Shown here one piece after another: positions 9,683 through 23,332 of a stretch of DNA of 64,000 bases. Position numbers and translations under genes: made by a program. The stretch is taken from the NCBI GenBank assembly GCA_944474755.1, contig OX104117.1, positions 78,902,926 to 78,966,925 on the forward strand, written 5' to 3'. Each line of letters starts with the position of its first letter. The stretch's first letter is position 1. This DNA is from Limnoperna fortunei. Its lineage: Eukaryota; Mollusca; Bivalvia; Mytilida; Modiolidae. The notes under the pieces were generated by a model. The model saw nothing but the letters and a program-made list of their open reading frames with translations, did not search any database and was not told the DNA's origin.

Positions 9683-12600
9683 GCGTTTTATAATCTATAA
9701 AACTAATATCACAATCTGTGAATTTCGCAGGTATACCTTTTTACACTATCTTCCTAGTACAAATCTACATATAACCTATATTTGCATATATTGTTCATAC
9801 ATACTAATGATCTAAACGGTACATTGATGTTCAATACGTTTTGTATAAACTGATTTACCCGAATCAATACTCAACCGTCTGTTTAAAATGGATTCTTGTG
9901 AAGGTTATTATCCAGCACTCGGTTGTGAATTCCTTATGAATTATTTGTAAACAGTTTATTTAATACCTATTTTTCATTTGATAATTGACAATATTCATGA
10001 AGATGTTATTTCCATGATCTCTCAGTTGGAATCATCAATTTGGTTAGACTTGTATACCCTTTTGTTACCCACTCGTTTATTGTATTACTTTAAATCTATT
10101 TGACTTCCTTTAAAATATGACCCATATAAGCGCTTTATGAAAATAAGTTCATCAATCAACTTTGTCGCGTGAAAGGTCCTTTGTACATAGTTTAAACTGC
10201 ACAAAAATATTAAAATTAGCGAATTAAAACACTACATTACATCTTCTTACACACTATCTCGTTGTATTCTGAACCGGCATAAATGACAGGTTAAGGCGTT
10301 TGTTTAATGTAATTAAAACGGTGTTGAGCATTCTTCAAGTTACAAGTCTGTTTTGTTTTATTAACTATATTTACATGCAAACACATGATTTTGCAATGAC
10401 ATTTCAAAATTACCACATTTATTGCCGTTGGTATGTGTTGTTATACACATACATGTGTCGGAGGATTTCATCAGTTTTTAACAGAGTTGAGTTAATCACA
10501 TGTTTATATTGATAATACAATTTGAGTTGTCTACAATAGCTTTCTTTAAGAGCAATATGATGCTCGTTTATTAACATTTGGTTTAATTGTTCTTTCTAGG
10601 TTTTTAAACGTTGGCTTCAATTCAACTCTAAACTGTGTCTGTACCTTAAGAAAACCAGTCTGTTTTATTGCCTGACTACATGTACCTAGTAAATGATAAG
10701 TCCATGGTTTGTTTAATCTTTAATTCGTACTGTTTTACTAAGTAATAATAATTTAAAAATTTGCTTTGACTGTTATTAATGGTAGACATCTGCTATGGAA
10801 GACAAGAATATGCGATAACATGATTTCCGGCACCTATTACACTGTATCATATATTTGAAATCACTAGTTTTATTGACTACTTTTATTATAAACAATAATG
10901 GACTGAAATTTGTTTCGTCCAATATCCAATATTTTTTGCTTGAGATGTTACAAAAATGTATACCACATCACATTTTGTTTGATTTGTTTACCGTTCTTTT
11001 TCCTGATTTCATTCCACTGCATTGAATTGGTTAATATTGCAATTACATCATTTTTAGACAGAAAGTAGTTCTTTTAAGATTTGTATATTAAGTTATTATT
11101 CTGTTAAGGAAGATAATTCAATTATAACATTCACTTACCTTCCTTCCATTAGGTGTGAACTATACTTGATGTGACATAATGACAATTTTTATATATAGAG
11201 TAATTTATCAAAGATACTACGGTTACAACATCACCTATGCCAAACATGCATTTTCTCTAATCATAAATCACACGTTCAGCATAATAGCCATTGCTAAACA
11301 CTTCATATCGGACTAGTTTGGACAAGTACTGTATGATTTTCTGATTTACATCTACATATACGGCTGCTACAAAAGACAAGACAAATTAGGCAATACAAAG
11401 GCCCCTACCTGCAAATACATTTTTTTCTTAATACAAGGGCAATAATTTCGTCAAAAATCATTGGACCGGAACGATATTCGAACTTGATCCGTATAACTCA
11501 TCATGGTTGACTCACATGGCGAACACCGGCTGAATATCTGCTAATGTTCAGGAAAAAAGTTCAAAGGGTTAACTTTCATAAAAAATCGATCGAAATGATA
11601 TTTTAACTTGATTTGTAACTCAAGACGGTTTACTCATATACAAACTAATCATGGTTGACTCAGATACTAAATATCAGCTCAATATCTTCAACCGTTTTGA
11701 ACATTTAAAAAGTCCGGAAATCGTGTGCGACGAACTGACGGGCGGAGTGCCAACTAACCTGTACTAGCTTATAAGGCTAAATAAAGCTTATAGAGCAAAT
11801 TTAATTATATGAAATAACTTTATGCTATAACTTTTGGTAATATATTTCATCGCAGGTATGTTACTTTCAAAATTCTTATATAAATCCGTTCCGATTATAT
11901 TGTTGAAAAAAAACCTCTGTAATATTTTGTCTGAGACCTTAATATAGTGAACCTAAATCCAGGAGCTTGATGTCTTCTTCGAGTAGGTAAAACCCTTGCG
12001 GACATTGATTCAAACCAAAATAAGTCATTTAAAAAGGTCTATTAGAACTAAAGCATCATAAGTCTTCAGCATTCTTGATGGTACTAAAACTATATCATTC
12101 ATTCATGACAAAAGTATGCTGTTGTGCCAGCTACAAGCACAATTAGTTCGGCATATAACTGAGACCAACTTCTATATAATAAAACAAAACTACAAACAAG
12201 CTCGATAAACGTGATGACTTCAACTTTCTAATTTTCAACTTTTCATTCATTGTAAAAATTTCACCAAAAAAGGTTGAAGTTTTTAGAAAAAAAATTATTA
12301 ATTAATTTATACTCTTCTCAATATTTGAATGTGGAATTTCAGGATTATCAGCAGAATTGATATCAAAATGCAGTATTAAATAAAAAATATTAAGGGTAAC
12401 TAGCTAGTAGAAAGGTATCGTCGGTTTTTCTAATCAAGGGCGAGGGTGAGGGTGGGTGGTGTTATTCATGTAATAAAACAGTTAACGACTCATAAATCCT
12501 GATGGCGACCTATATTAATTCATGAATTGTATAATATAAGCTTAGATAGAAAAGGCGATTTGAAGATTGACACTGTATGCATGGACTATATAGGTACCCA

Positions 12601-14717
12601 ATTGTAGGCCACATATACAATTACACTTGCATCGATTCGAATTAATTGTCTGGTGTAAATTCAAGTGTTTAATTGGTAAAAAAGGGAAAAAAACTCGTAG
12701 TCAGTTTGGGATAACCATGTATTTGTCCTTGTCTGTGATATAACAATCGGTCAATCATCCATACAAGCCTGTCCTGCTTTAGCTGCTTTCTTGAACAATA
12801 GGCAAGAATTTCGTATAATCAACACTCTCCAGTGGCGTTCAAACCCACACAATATTTAAAACCTAAATGATTAAGATGCAGTAGGGCTTTTATCCCCCTC
12901 ATTCAGTACAGGGCAGTACAACGAATCACAAAATAATCCCCACCCCCAAAAGATAGTTCAAATACGAGAGCATAGACTTCAGTCCAGATTTTACAAAAAG
13001 TCGTAAGTCTAGGTTTTTCGACAGTATAGTCCTAAGTGTGATTTCAGCTATTTTGATTGCTTAAAACTTGCAGATATGCCTAATCTGTTACTAACAAATT
13101 TTGCTCTGGCACACTAGCATACAAGATTTTATGACGGCGGGGTTGCACAAGAACTATAAGCACTGTAACATCGTTTTTACAGACAAAAACTGTAGCTGCT
13201 ACATTTTTGTTTTGGTAATAAAAGATGCGTCCCAACAGAATTTTGTTTAAGTGTTTTGAAATTGCCTAAATATAGCAGAAGTGAAAAATACTACTAAATA
13301 ATGTTGCTTTCGCGTGACAGTTTAATACGGTTTTAATAGTTAAGTTCCCGGTACCTTTTGACATTGTGACACTTTTATAAAATCAACATGAACTGTGGAT
13401 AAGGTTGAGAATACCACGTTATGTTTTAAGCGTGTTAATATAAATTAGCACTTTCAGAAAGGAGGAACATGCAAATTAAAAAAAACTAGGGCTGTTATTT
13501 CGACAATTTGTAAACTATGTTCACTTCCAGTAAATGTTGTCCATTCAGTTGTTCAGATCATAAAACATACATTTATAATGAAGTCTTATTCACATAATCA
13601 AAACAATTGCATCCAAATGTACATTTATATAGTAACTGTAACGCGGACTTCCACAGTTATGAGGTCTTCATCAATTACAGTGACAGGAAACAACAAACCC
13701 ATGTCCAAATTTAGTTTTTTTAATTGCACAAAAGATATGAAACAAGATGTTCTTGACCAGGCACAACTTTTAATATTAAATTGTAATTAAAATATTATAT
13801 TTTTTATATAGTAACCAATACCAAATAGCACACATGAAGCACCAATATATACATTTTTAAAACCATACACATCAAAAGATTACTAAGCAAAGACGTTCTA
13901 GTGAGGACTTTTCTACATGTAACACAATATTTTTGTCTGTTCATATAATAAACATATTTGATATTTGTGTGATGTCGTTTGTTAACGAGTAGTTACAATT
14001 AAAATTTATTACTCTGATATTTATATTAAAATCCGTGGCAAAAAGGAAATACGAACAAAATACCGCATAAGCGTATGTCATAACCATACAATTGGTGTTC
14101 GGAGAGTTTGTATTTGATTTCGTTACTACTTTTTTAAATTAGAGAAACATAATCTTTCATTAGCGCTCTTGGATTTACGGATTTCTAGAATCTCGATAGA
14201 CTCGGACTAAGAATTCCGATATTCAACTACATGTATCTCGATTGGAGGACTCCGATAATCCGATCGTAGATCCTATAGTTCACAAGTTGAACGACATGAT
14301 AAAGACGTCTAGTTGCATATTCGTATGTTGTAAAAACAAGACTGTCGGAACATCTACTGGTAATTTGTTTCGTTTGTTAGCCGTTGTAACGACTAGTTAC
14401 CAACGTATCAACAGTGTGTTCGCGCTGAAAGTGGATTAAACTTTTTCATGCCTATTGCTATTTTTCTTGTTTTATTATTGTGGTTCTGATCGATTCTGAC
14501 TTCCGAAAAGTGGCGATTTCATAACTAATTAACTGGAATTTCCCATTATTCTGCCGAAACATCTAGATTTTCTCCACAAAAACAGGAAGTCCAAATCTAA
14601 CGTAAAATTGCATAAGATCACCAAAACTCTTTCTCATGTCATAACTTATCATGGTGAAAAACCAATATGAAACAACGTAGTCAAATAATTAATTAATAGT
14701 TAATAAAGACTCATATA
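9683..14717. other. unassigned AT-rich DNA
   Basis: I recognise no gene, RNA or mobile element in these 5 kb. The ORFs are short and without motifs. The stretch around 11460-11770 contains two loosely similar blocks around GGTTGACTCA/GGTTTACTCA and may be a decayed repeat. It could equally be intron or intergenic sequence. Confidence 0.5.
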
Positions 14718-15490
14718 AAAGGCTTCTTCTCTGAAACCGGTTAATCAATGGAAACAAAAACTTACTAGCAATATTGTTTGGATGGTCGTCTATAAAGTTT
14801 GTGTTTTTTATGGCAATTGGAAATTCAAAATGGCTGCCACCGCAGGACTTAATTTAACATTGGACCCTATGGAAAAAATCTGAAAGGCTTCTTATCTGAA
14901 ACCGGTCAACCAATGGAAACAAAACTTACTAGCAATATTGTTTGGATGGTCCTCTATAAAGTTAATGTTTTTTATCCCAATCGGAAATTCAAAATGGTCG
15001 CCACCGCAGGACTTGGTTTAACATTCGACCCTATGGGAAAAAGTTTTTAAAGGCTTCTTCTCTGAAACCGGTTAATCAATGGAAACAAAAACTTACTAGC
15101 AATATTGTTTGTATGGTCCTCTATAAAGTTTATGTTTTTTATGGCAATTGGAAATTCAAAGTGGCCGCTACCGCAGGACTTACTTTAACATAGGACCCTA
15201 TGGGAAAAAGTTTTTAAAGGCTTCTTCTCTGAAACCGGTTAATCAATGGAAACAAAAACTTACTAGCAATATTGTTTGGATGGTCCTCTATAAAGTTTAT
15301 GTTTTTTATGGCAATTGGAAATTCAAAATGGCCGCCACCGCCGCAGGACTTAGTTAAACATAGGACCATATGGGCAAATTAAAAAAATCTTCTCTATACA
15401 ACCGGTTAACCAATTCAACAAAGCTTTCTAGTAATATTGTTTGGATGGTCCTATTTAAAGTTTATTGAAAATTTCAGGACTTACTTTAAC
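14718..15490 (+). repeat. satellite array, about 166-bp monomer, 4.6 copies
   Basis: Monomers begin near 14718, 14883, 15049, 15216 and, more diverged, 15388. Each starts GGCTTCTTCTCTGAAACCGG and contains ACTTACTAGCAATATTGTTT and AATTCAAAATGG. Spacing is 165-169 bp, close to a nucleosome repeat. The first four monomers are very similar; the last is diverged and truncated. The short ORF at 15148-15357 is only a frame through the satellite. Confidence 0.85.
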
Positions 15491-15799
15491 ATCAGGGAAA
15501 TGCCATCTTCATTGCCTATAAAATCAGGTGAGCGATACAGACTCTTAAGAGCCTCTGGTTTGTTTTAATTGCTGATGAAAATACGTTTCATTCGTGAAGA
15601 TTTGAATAAAATTCAACAGTAAATTTTCTAGCTACTGATACAAAACAAATTTATGAACAAAAATGGACTATACTCAACGATATTTAAAACTTTACCATTG
15701 TACTTACAATTAAATGTGAGTAAATGTATTTTATTCGGAATCATAACATAGTGAGGTCAAGTTAGTTCGTCTACAATTGATCACGTGGTCTGTCAGGAT

Positions 15800-15925
15800 T
15801 GCCAGTTTTCCCACCGAAAGTCAGGAAATTTCTTTCAGCTTCTTCCCCAATAAAATGTGGTTGCTATTGATTAGCTGAAAAATTGCTGAAAATGGCGTTA
15901 AACAACATTCAAACAAAAACGAAGA
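15800..15925 (+). mobile_element. diverged molluscan-type SINE fragment
   Basis: The 3' part, reading AAAAATTGCTGAAAATGGCG followed by TTAAACAACA, resembles the tail shared by SINEs and LINEs elsewhere in the window (TATAGCTGAAATATTGCTG and GCGTTAAAC). The preceding CTTCTTCCCCAATAAAA resembles the body of the copy at 47.7 kb. It is old and has no visible target duplication. Confidence 0.5.
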
Positions 15926-16502
15926 ATCTACAATTATGTAATCGATGCCAAAATAACACAAGCAAACAACGATATATTGTAATATCTTCTTATCGCTCTT
16001 ATATACTGTAATCTAAACCTCATACTTCACTACTAACATCAGTAACATAATTTAATCAGAAATTTTTCGACACCGCTTGTTTATAGTTGGTGTTAATCAG
16101 AGTAGATTTTTACTGAAAATAGAGAACAGCACGCTACTGATATCCAAGACGGAATATATTGGAGTAAGTTAAAGCCTTTGTGAAAGAAGACATAGAGACA
16201 CCAGCATCTAGGTCTCATGCAATTCCAGTAAATATCCTTATAAGTTTATTATTGTCAAAATCACACCCTGTTTGACACGAGATTGCTAAATCAATTACAG
16301 AAATAGCTTATAATGACAAGAGAAGTAAGATGGTATGCAGATACTGGCTACAAGATGTCAGTTTCTTCCGTAAATTGCGTATATTTTCTTACAGATGACC
16401 TAGTATAGATGAGCTCACGCAAAATCAGGCTGAAACAAGGACGCTGTTATGGTACCGTAACAATGTTCTTGTTTCGGGCATTCTTATTGAATAATGAGAC
16501 AG

Positions 16503-16579
16503 TTTTGATAAAAAGGACTGTCATGTCGTTCAATCTACAAGCGAAAATGTTTACCCTTAAGTATGAAAAGTTGAGACAA
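16503..16579 (+). repeat. inverted repeat arm, left
   Basis: The segment containing ACCCTTAAGTATGAAAAGTT and GATAAAAAGGACTGT is matched in reverse complement at 17287-17396, with insertions between the matching blocks. The arms are about 700 bp apart. They could be two oppositely oriented copies of one dispersed repeat or the remains of a TIR element. Confidence 0.5.
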
Positions 16580-17286
16580 TGTCTATTTATTTTAAATTTC
16601 TTATGTTGTATAAAAAGGAGATAAACCAAACAAAGACAACACAGTAGAGTTAGCCACTTAAAAAATCACAAAGATTAAAAAAAACATCAAACAGATCAAA
16701 TATAAGGGCATAAAATGCAGGCTTGGAATGGTCATATAAAAATTTAAACTTCACTTCATTGTATTACCGTAACACAGACAAGATGAATGGTTATATCATT
16801 ACAAATTGAATTATATACCTGCATAATACAGAACCAACAAGAGATATTTATCTCCAACGATCTGCACAACACGTACAAACACACGACAAATACATAAAAA
16901 ATTATGTGCATAAGCTTAGGAACCGTACGGTTTGTACTAATCTGAAATCAGAAATAAATTGTACAGGTACGGAACAATTTTCAGAAAAATAATTTTTAAT
17001 TTTTTTCTATAAAAGTGGCGATTAAAAATTGTTATCTATGGTGCCAGAATAATATCTTAAAGAATTTTACCCTATTTACCGCCAGCGCATCAGTGATCCT
17101 TATGCAGCCTTAGACTCTGCTAAACAAGGAGAGCGTGCCACTTCATTTCCAATATGATTAGAAGTATGTACGTTATTTTGTTTTCAATACCAGGTATCAT
17201 AAGATTGTCTATTATTGAAAAGATTGACTGCTTAAGATTGAACTGAACCTTTTCCGTGCTCGTTATAAACCGTTGGACAACTATGC

Positions 17287-17396
17287 TTGTCTCAACTTTT
17301 GATACTTAAGGGTGAACATTTTTGCTTGTAGTAATATAATTAAACGTTTCAGAAAAGATTAATGAGATCACAGTTCTTTTTATCAACATTGTATCA
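17287..17396 (-). repeat. inverted repeat arm, right
   Basis: This is the reverse-complement partner of 16503-16579. On the minus strand it reads GATAAAAAGAACTGT followed, after an insertion, by ACAAGCAAAAATGTTCACCC and TTAAGTATCAAAAGTTGAGA. No coding content is visible between the arms. Confidence 0.5.
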
Positions 17397-19776
17397 AAAC
17401 TGCGGAAATTTTTTGAACATGAGAAAGATGTTTCTTTGTTATTTAGGATGTGTAAGTAATGCAGAAAAAATGTTGCTCATGGGAGTTTGACTTCATTATT
17501 ACCAACTGTTAGATTAACTTCGTTTATTACGTAGTAAATGAAAAAAAAACTCTTTATACTGCCTTGCTTCACATAAACTAAAATACTGTCGTTATGAAAT
17601 CATACATATATTTTACATATCCCTACACATATGTAGCTTAAGGTTACAGAAATACTTCTGTCTACTAATGAACAAAAAACAAATTATGCTACAACGAGGA
17701 ATAACTGTAGGATGTGTTTTTAGAAGGAAATTGGAATTCCAATGGGCGCAAACTGTACCCCAATTGTTAATGGTTTGTATTTTTCGAATACTGAATGTTT
17801 TCAATGACAAGAAGAATTTACGACAAACACATAATTTCAAAATATACCAGATGTTCTTGCATAGTGTTTATATTTCTCACTTCTATAAGGAATGCATGTT
17901 CTTGCAGTATATATGCTTTTTTGGAAACGTCACCAATTTTTCTGAATAGACTCGTGAGCCAATTTTACACGAAACAATGACTTGTCCGCGACTTCAAATT
18001 TTTTTATTATAGTTACCATTTATTTGTTGATAAATATTCAATCGCGCGTGAAGATATAATGGTAGATTTCCCAAATTTTGAATTTAGTACATAGGGATTG
18101 TGCTCCGATAATCATTGGAAACACCAACTTCTGACTATACAATACCCTTTTCAGCAACACACCATCTCACACAGTACAGTAATGGAAGACGGAGGTAATG
18201 TATGCTATAAAAACCTGGTTAAACCAACCATTTATTTTGAAATACCTGTTCCAACTAAGGACCATTGCTGTAGTGAATGGCTTCATTTTTAATTGTTGCT
18301 TTTGTCGAGTTTTTGATTTGTGAATTGACTTTCTCTTGAGTGATACATGTACGATACAACTGAACCTTCTCTTATCATGCTGACATGGTAACGAACTTAC
18401 ATGATCGGGTTGTGATATGTGATAATAAACTTTGAATTTGGCATGTTTCGCTTGTTATAAAAAATACCTTATTTTTTTACTATCATTCAAAAGCCTTCCG
18501 TTGCTGCAAGTCTGAAGAAAAATATGTTTTATTTCTTCAATTTTTAACTTTCAAAATATACAATTATAGCATGGTGATGAGGTTGATCCGTGATTTTATT
18601 TCCACAACCAAGATAAGAATATTGACCAGAGACACTCTGTCTTAGCGTGATACAATGATGGATTTACTTAATCAATATGATACATTTGAGTTATATTTTC
18701 CATCCCTTCTCGACATGCATGCTAGTGGTTAGAGTGATCATTATGGCCAGCAAGACTATTGCCACATTACACAGTAGGACAGCAAAGGCCCAGATTTGAC
18801 AGATAAAGGTCAATTTAACGCCGTAAAAGTTACTCGAATGTAAAACAAAAATTTCTTAACAGCGCCACTTATAAAAATTCTCTGGGTCAGGAGAAATTGG
18901 AGAGGTAGTTTTTCTTAAATTAAATCGTTAAATTAAATGTAACAATTTATAAGTAATGCAACAATCGATCAAGGGTATATTTTAATGCAGGACTGTATGT
19001 GTGCGACACATATATAATTGACTGATTGCGTAATATTGATGATTGAAACTCGTCAATTGTTTATGTAAACATGGCGCGGGCCGTTTGTTTACAAAATTAT
19101 TCAAAAGTAAAAGCTGACACAATTTTATTCCCGGCCCTAATCAAGTATATTCTTTATTATTTATTGTTAATTGACCAATAACTGTTCGAGTTATACAACT
19201 TAAAATGTGTAACCATTCCTCGTAACAAGCCTCGAGTTCGTTGATCAAGAGGACCTTTAGAGAAGGTGCGTATAAACTTTTGTGAGAAAACAAGAGTTTA
19301 TTCCACGAAAGTGTCATTTAGACAGTCTCTTAGTGTTAACTTTATATCGTTCAATTTACGTTTGTGTAATCAAGTGTACACATTTTTAGTTTAAATTGCA
19401 CCAAATATCATTTTATGCGACCACCCTTCCGGAGTTCTAGTGGCAGTACCACGTGTTTCTATAAGCGTGTACATGGTACGTATATTTTTGTTTATAAGTA
19501 TATTTATTTAGATACTTTTACTTTTATTTTAACATACACTATGCCATAAAACACTAATAGTAGCATAGCACATTGAGATAGAAAGCCGGGCCCCTGTAAG
19601 ATATGCTGTAAATATAATGCAACTCAGAGATATGTCCATTTATATCATAAGCAACACACAAAAAAGTTTTATGACTTTGCACAGAAAGTGTCAAGCAAAG
19701 TTGTTTTGTGACATGGGGAACAAATGTGATGATACCACATTTAAAACAGCATCTAAACGTCGCAGTTTAGAATCGG

Positions 19777-20199
19777 TTGATTGATTGATTGGATGTCTGC
19801 TTTACGTCCAGCGAGCTGAGCTGTATTTCAGCTATATTCAGGACGGGAATATGTTAACAAACAATAAATCAACGGAAAATGTTGTTGGGATGGGTCACAG
19901 GAAATACAATTTTGACTGCCACTGGAAAAGTATGGAGGTTTGGGTAGGGGCGGAAAATTTAGCCTTTTGTAGAGGCTACAATGAGCTTACACTTTTTCGA
20001 AATCTACAAAAGGGGTCTTATCGTGCAAGGAGCGTGGCACTCTCCAAACACGTTACCCACTATGGTCCGCGGTCAGGCTTTCCGTATTATGACCTCACAA
20101 CCCCCCCCCCCCCCCCAAATGAGAGGGTCTCCCCTATTCGGGGACGCGCTGGGCTGCTCTGTGGGTCGAACACTGGGAACCTTCCCAGTATGGTCCCAG
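19777..20199 (-). mobile_element. SINE family B, copy 1, full length
   Basis: This 423-bp element is flanked by GTTTAGAATCGG (19765-19776) and GTTTAGAAACGG (20200-20211), a 12-bp target duplication with one mismatch. On the minus strand it begins GGGACCATACTGGGAAGG, contains a G/C homopolymer after GACCCTCTC, a central region with CCTGACCGCGGACC, and ends in the shared tail TCCTGAATATAGCTGAAATA followed by GGACGTAAAGC and (CAAT)n. The polymerase III head type was not recognised. Confidence 0.85.
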
Positions 20200-21760
20200 G
20201 TTTAGAAACGGATATTTGTGCCAGAAATTCGCAAGAAGAAATGCTTAGTACTGACACAAGTACCAGTCATTGCTATCTTTTGCCTACACATCAGTGTAAA
20301 ATTGGACCAACTATATCAAGTGAAGTTGATCTACTTAGGTTTCAGCAATGCTGACTGTGTTACTGATTCTATACAGTGTGTGTAGGTATCATTATGCTCG
20401 CAGCATTGTAGAGAATACAGGAAGTTTTGTTTAGGGAACAGATGTTGTATTTGTGACAGAACAAGACCTGTTTTCATTGCACAGGATAAGCAAGACCTTT
20501 TCAATGCTTACATTTCTGAAGAATTAAGTTTTGATAGAAAACTTGATTCCGATTCCATGGTTGTTTATTTTGCTACATATCGTTCAATCTGTATTCAAAA
20601 TCAGAAAATTTGGAATAACAATCTACCAATTCAGACAATTGTTGATAGAGAGTATAGAACATTTTTATTCAATTGATCCTAAATCAGTTGATATCAGCAA
20701 TGTTGATCGATTTTGTTTTCGAATTGTCTTGGCAAAGGTTGTTGATGACTTTTTATCTTATTCCCCCCTCTTACTTCAGTCTTTATACTCGGACTATTGT
20801 GATCATGTGAGTAGATTGTGTTCAGAATTATTTTTTTCTGCTGATCACGACAAAATACACAGTATAAAGCATGACATTAAGTGGTTTTTTAGAATGTTAA
20901 AATCAAGTTTTAGTTCTTTACTTCAGGTTAGGGTACCTGAAGTACAGAAATCAAGCAGAATGATTTTTAGAACGGGTGTACTGATTTTATGCGTGTTGCA
21001 CATAAACAGCTTTACAGGCTGTCAATATAGGAATGCAAACAAAACTTGATGAACTCTTTAAAAATTTACAGACTTTAACAAAGGTTGAATACTTAGAAAA
21101 AACATTGGACATGACAACAAATTGTGTCAAATCCTACGTTTCTTCAAGTGTTGCAACGAATGCTATCCCCGATATTCATTGTTTTAATGTCAGAAAGGAG
21201 ATAAAAACAAACTTAACCCTGATCTTTGAAATTTCATTTATAGACTAACTTTGAAGAGATGTCTGTCAGTAAATGTATGTCCTTATGGGAAAATAGTCAT
21301 TTGGGTATTGATGATTCATCCGCCAGTAGATTGTTTTCAGACTTTTCATTGCCAGTTGCATTTTCAATACTCAAAGTTCCAAATGTGTTGAACCACTGCA
21401 TTTGTTGATGACCGAAGTACTAGACAAATACAGTGGCTCATCAACAGAACTGTTGGCTATTACTAATAGGGTTGGTGCAACTGTCTCTAAAGATACACTG
21501 AAGCGTTTTATTGGCAACAGATGTGTCCAGATTGAAAAACAGCCAAATATATTGAGCAGTGAGTTTTGCTGTGGCATCTTTTGATAACCTTGACAAAAAC
21601 CAAAAGTATGCATTTGTTGGAACATGTTCAAACAAATCCGGTTTTCATGGAACAACTATTCAGGCAGTAATACCCAAGCCGAGTGTCAAGTGTAAGCAGT
21701 TTTCAGATGATCGTGGTATAGAGTTTGATCAGCTTCCAGAAGACCTTGACTTGAGTGGTT

Positions 21761-21865
21761 CAGAGTTGGAGCAGATTTTAGCGGATCATGGTAGAGAGTT
21801 TGAGCAGATTTTAGCAGATCATGGTACGGAGTTTGAGCAGATATTAGCTGATCATGGTATTGAGT
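21761..21865 (+). repeat. coding minisatellite, 42-bp unit
   Basis: About two and a half units of 42 bp encode the repeated peptide EFEQILADHG within the decayed multi-domain gene. Units differ at only a few bases (TTTTAGCAGATCATGG versus ATATTAGCTGATCATGG), and the length is a multiple of three, so the repeat expanded while the frame was still translated or was neutral. Confidence 0.75.
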
Positions 21866-22820
21866 GTGCTGAGATATCAGTTGATACTACAGAATCGGAG
21901 CAATTTTCAGATATTTATGGACATGGAGTATCAAGTAGCAGAAAATCTGGATCAAGGTCAATTCCAACTGATCTATTAAAAGCTTTAAAGAAACCTTATA
22001 AGGATAGTCTAGTGAACCTATTATCTTTAACCGTTGAAGGTTCACGAATATATTGTCATATGACGTTCCTGGGATAATCATATTTCAGATTTATCTAATT
22101 ATGGTTTTGTTAAATCTTCTATACAGAAACATCATGTTGTTATACCTGGTCTTAAAACTTTCTTGGCCAATAACCGAGATTATACGGAGATTTGTGAGTT
22201 CTACTCTATTGCAGTTCTAGATGAAAAAGCAGATTCGAAGGCTACGGTTGAGTTGACTTTGAATATTCTTTATGATTAATTCAAAGTGGGTTCTCGCATT
22301 CAATATTTAGTTGTTGTTGGAGATGGAAAATCATACGATATTTTGATTAAAAACTCAAATCTGAGTATGGCAGCGCCCTAAATTGGGTTTTAGCGTATCC
22401 TGGTGACTGGCACATTCTAAAGAAAATATTACCCATTTTCATAAAAATTTACTATGATGCTGGGCTTAAAGAACTTGCCACAAGGTATCATCATGGCGCC
22501 ACTTTGAAGGTTTTGGTTGATTGCACTCGGTTTGCTGTGACTCATAGATTTTTCATACATGTATGGGAGGCAATGTTTTGGTACCAGATTGATTGTTTTA
22601 TGATTAAAATGCTTCTGTTTCTACGAAGTTCATGATGATTTTGATGAAATAATTTGCAACATTTTGCAAAATATCAATATTACGTTGACTGTAATCAGAA
22701 AGAACTAGATGATATACTTGACTCGGCTGTATATGATTCTGTCTTGGAATATAGAGATAGGTTTGCAGTATTTTTGTTAAAGTCATTATGTCCTACTTAG
22801 GATTATATCTTGCAATTAGA

Positions 22821-23332
22821 TTGACTGATTGATTAATGGTGTTTAACGCCCGAGCAGCAATATTTCAGCTATATTCAGGCGATGAACATGAAATGGATGA
22901 TAAAATGAACATGAAATGATGATGAATGAAAATAGAATGGGATACAAGGAAAAATAGGGGTAACGGATTTTAGATTGCCACTGGCACATGAGAGGATGGA
23001 TAGGGTCGGGCAATTCAGCCTCCTGTAGCGGGATCGAAATCCCTACTCATAGCGAATACTACAGCAGCGTTCTTTAACGTGCGAGGAACATGGCATTTTT
23101 CCCAACACGGTGCACTAATATGGTTTGCGGTCAGGTTTTCCGTATTGTGGCCCGACAACCCCAGCTTGCCATGGGTACCCCATTCAACCACCTGGGGCAC
23201 ACATCCCAGTCGGTCTTTAGGCAAACCGACCTGACACGCCGGTCAGGGTACTGGGCGCTATTTAGTCGCCTTTTACCACAAGCTAGCGCGACTGCGGTGT
23301 ATTCTTTTAGCCACCCGGATCCCGCACGGGGC
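22821..23332 (-). mobile_element. SINE family A, copy 1, full length with target duplication
   Basis: This 512-bp element is flanked by perfect 13-bp copies of TCTTGCAATTAGA (22808-22820 and 23333-23345). On the minus strand it starts GCCCCGTGCGGGATCCGGG, then AAAAGGCGACTAAATAGCG, has a central region with CCTGACCGCAAACC and CGTGCGTTAAAGAAC-like sequence, and ends in CCTGAATATAGCTGAAATAT then GGGCGTTAAACACC and (AATC)n. It inserted into the decayed multi-domain gene; reading across a single copy of the duplication restores similarity between the flanks. Confidence 0.9.

Larger units (their letters stand above)
15926..19764. other. unassigned AT-rich DNA with one diverged inverted repeat
   Basis: No gene is recognised here. 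The ORFs at 16409-16629, 17613-17980 and 18098-18292 are short and carry no motif. The only structure I see is the inverted pair at 16503-16579 and 17287-17396, listed separately. Confidence 0.5.

Noticed and set aside
9683..9700. TATAAAA just upstream of the RING ORF as its TATA box
   Set aside because: It lies only a few bases before the ATG, too close for a transcription start between them; AT-rich chance occurrence.
20100..20117. Poly-C tract as a possible i-motif or regulatory site
   Set aside because: It is the variable homopolymer of SINE B, present in the other copies (26840-26854, 46769-46775, 49919-49925).
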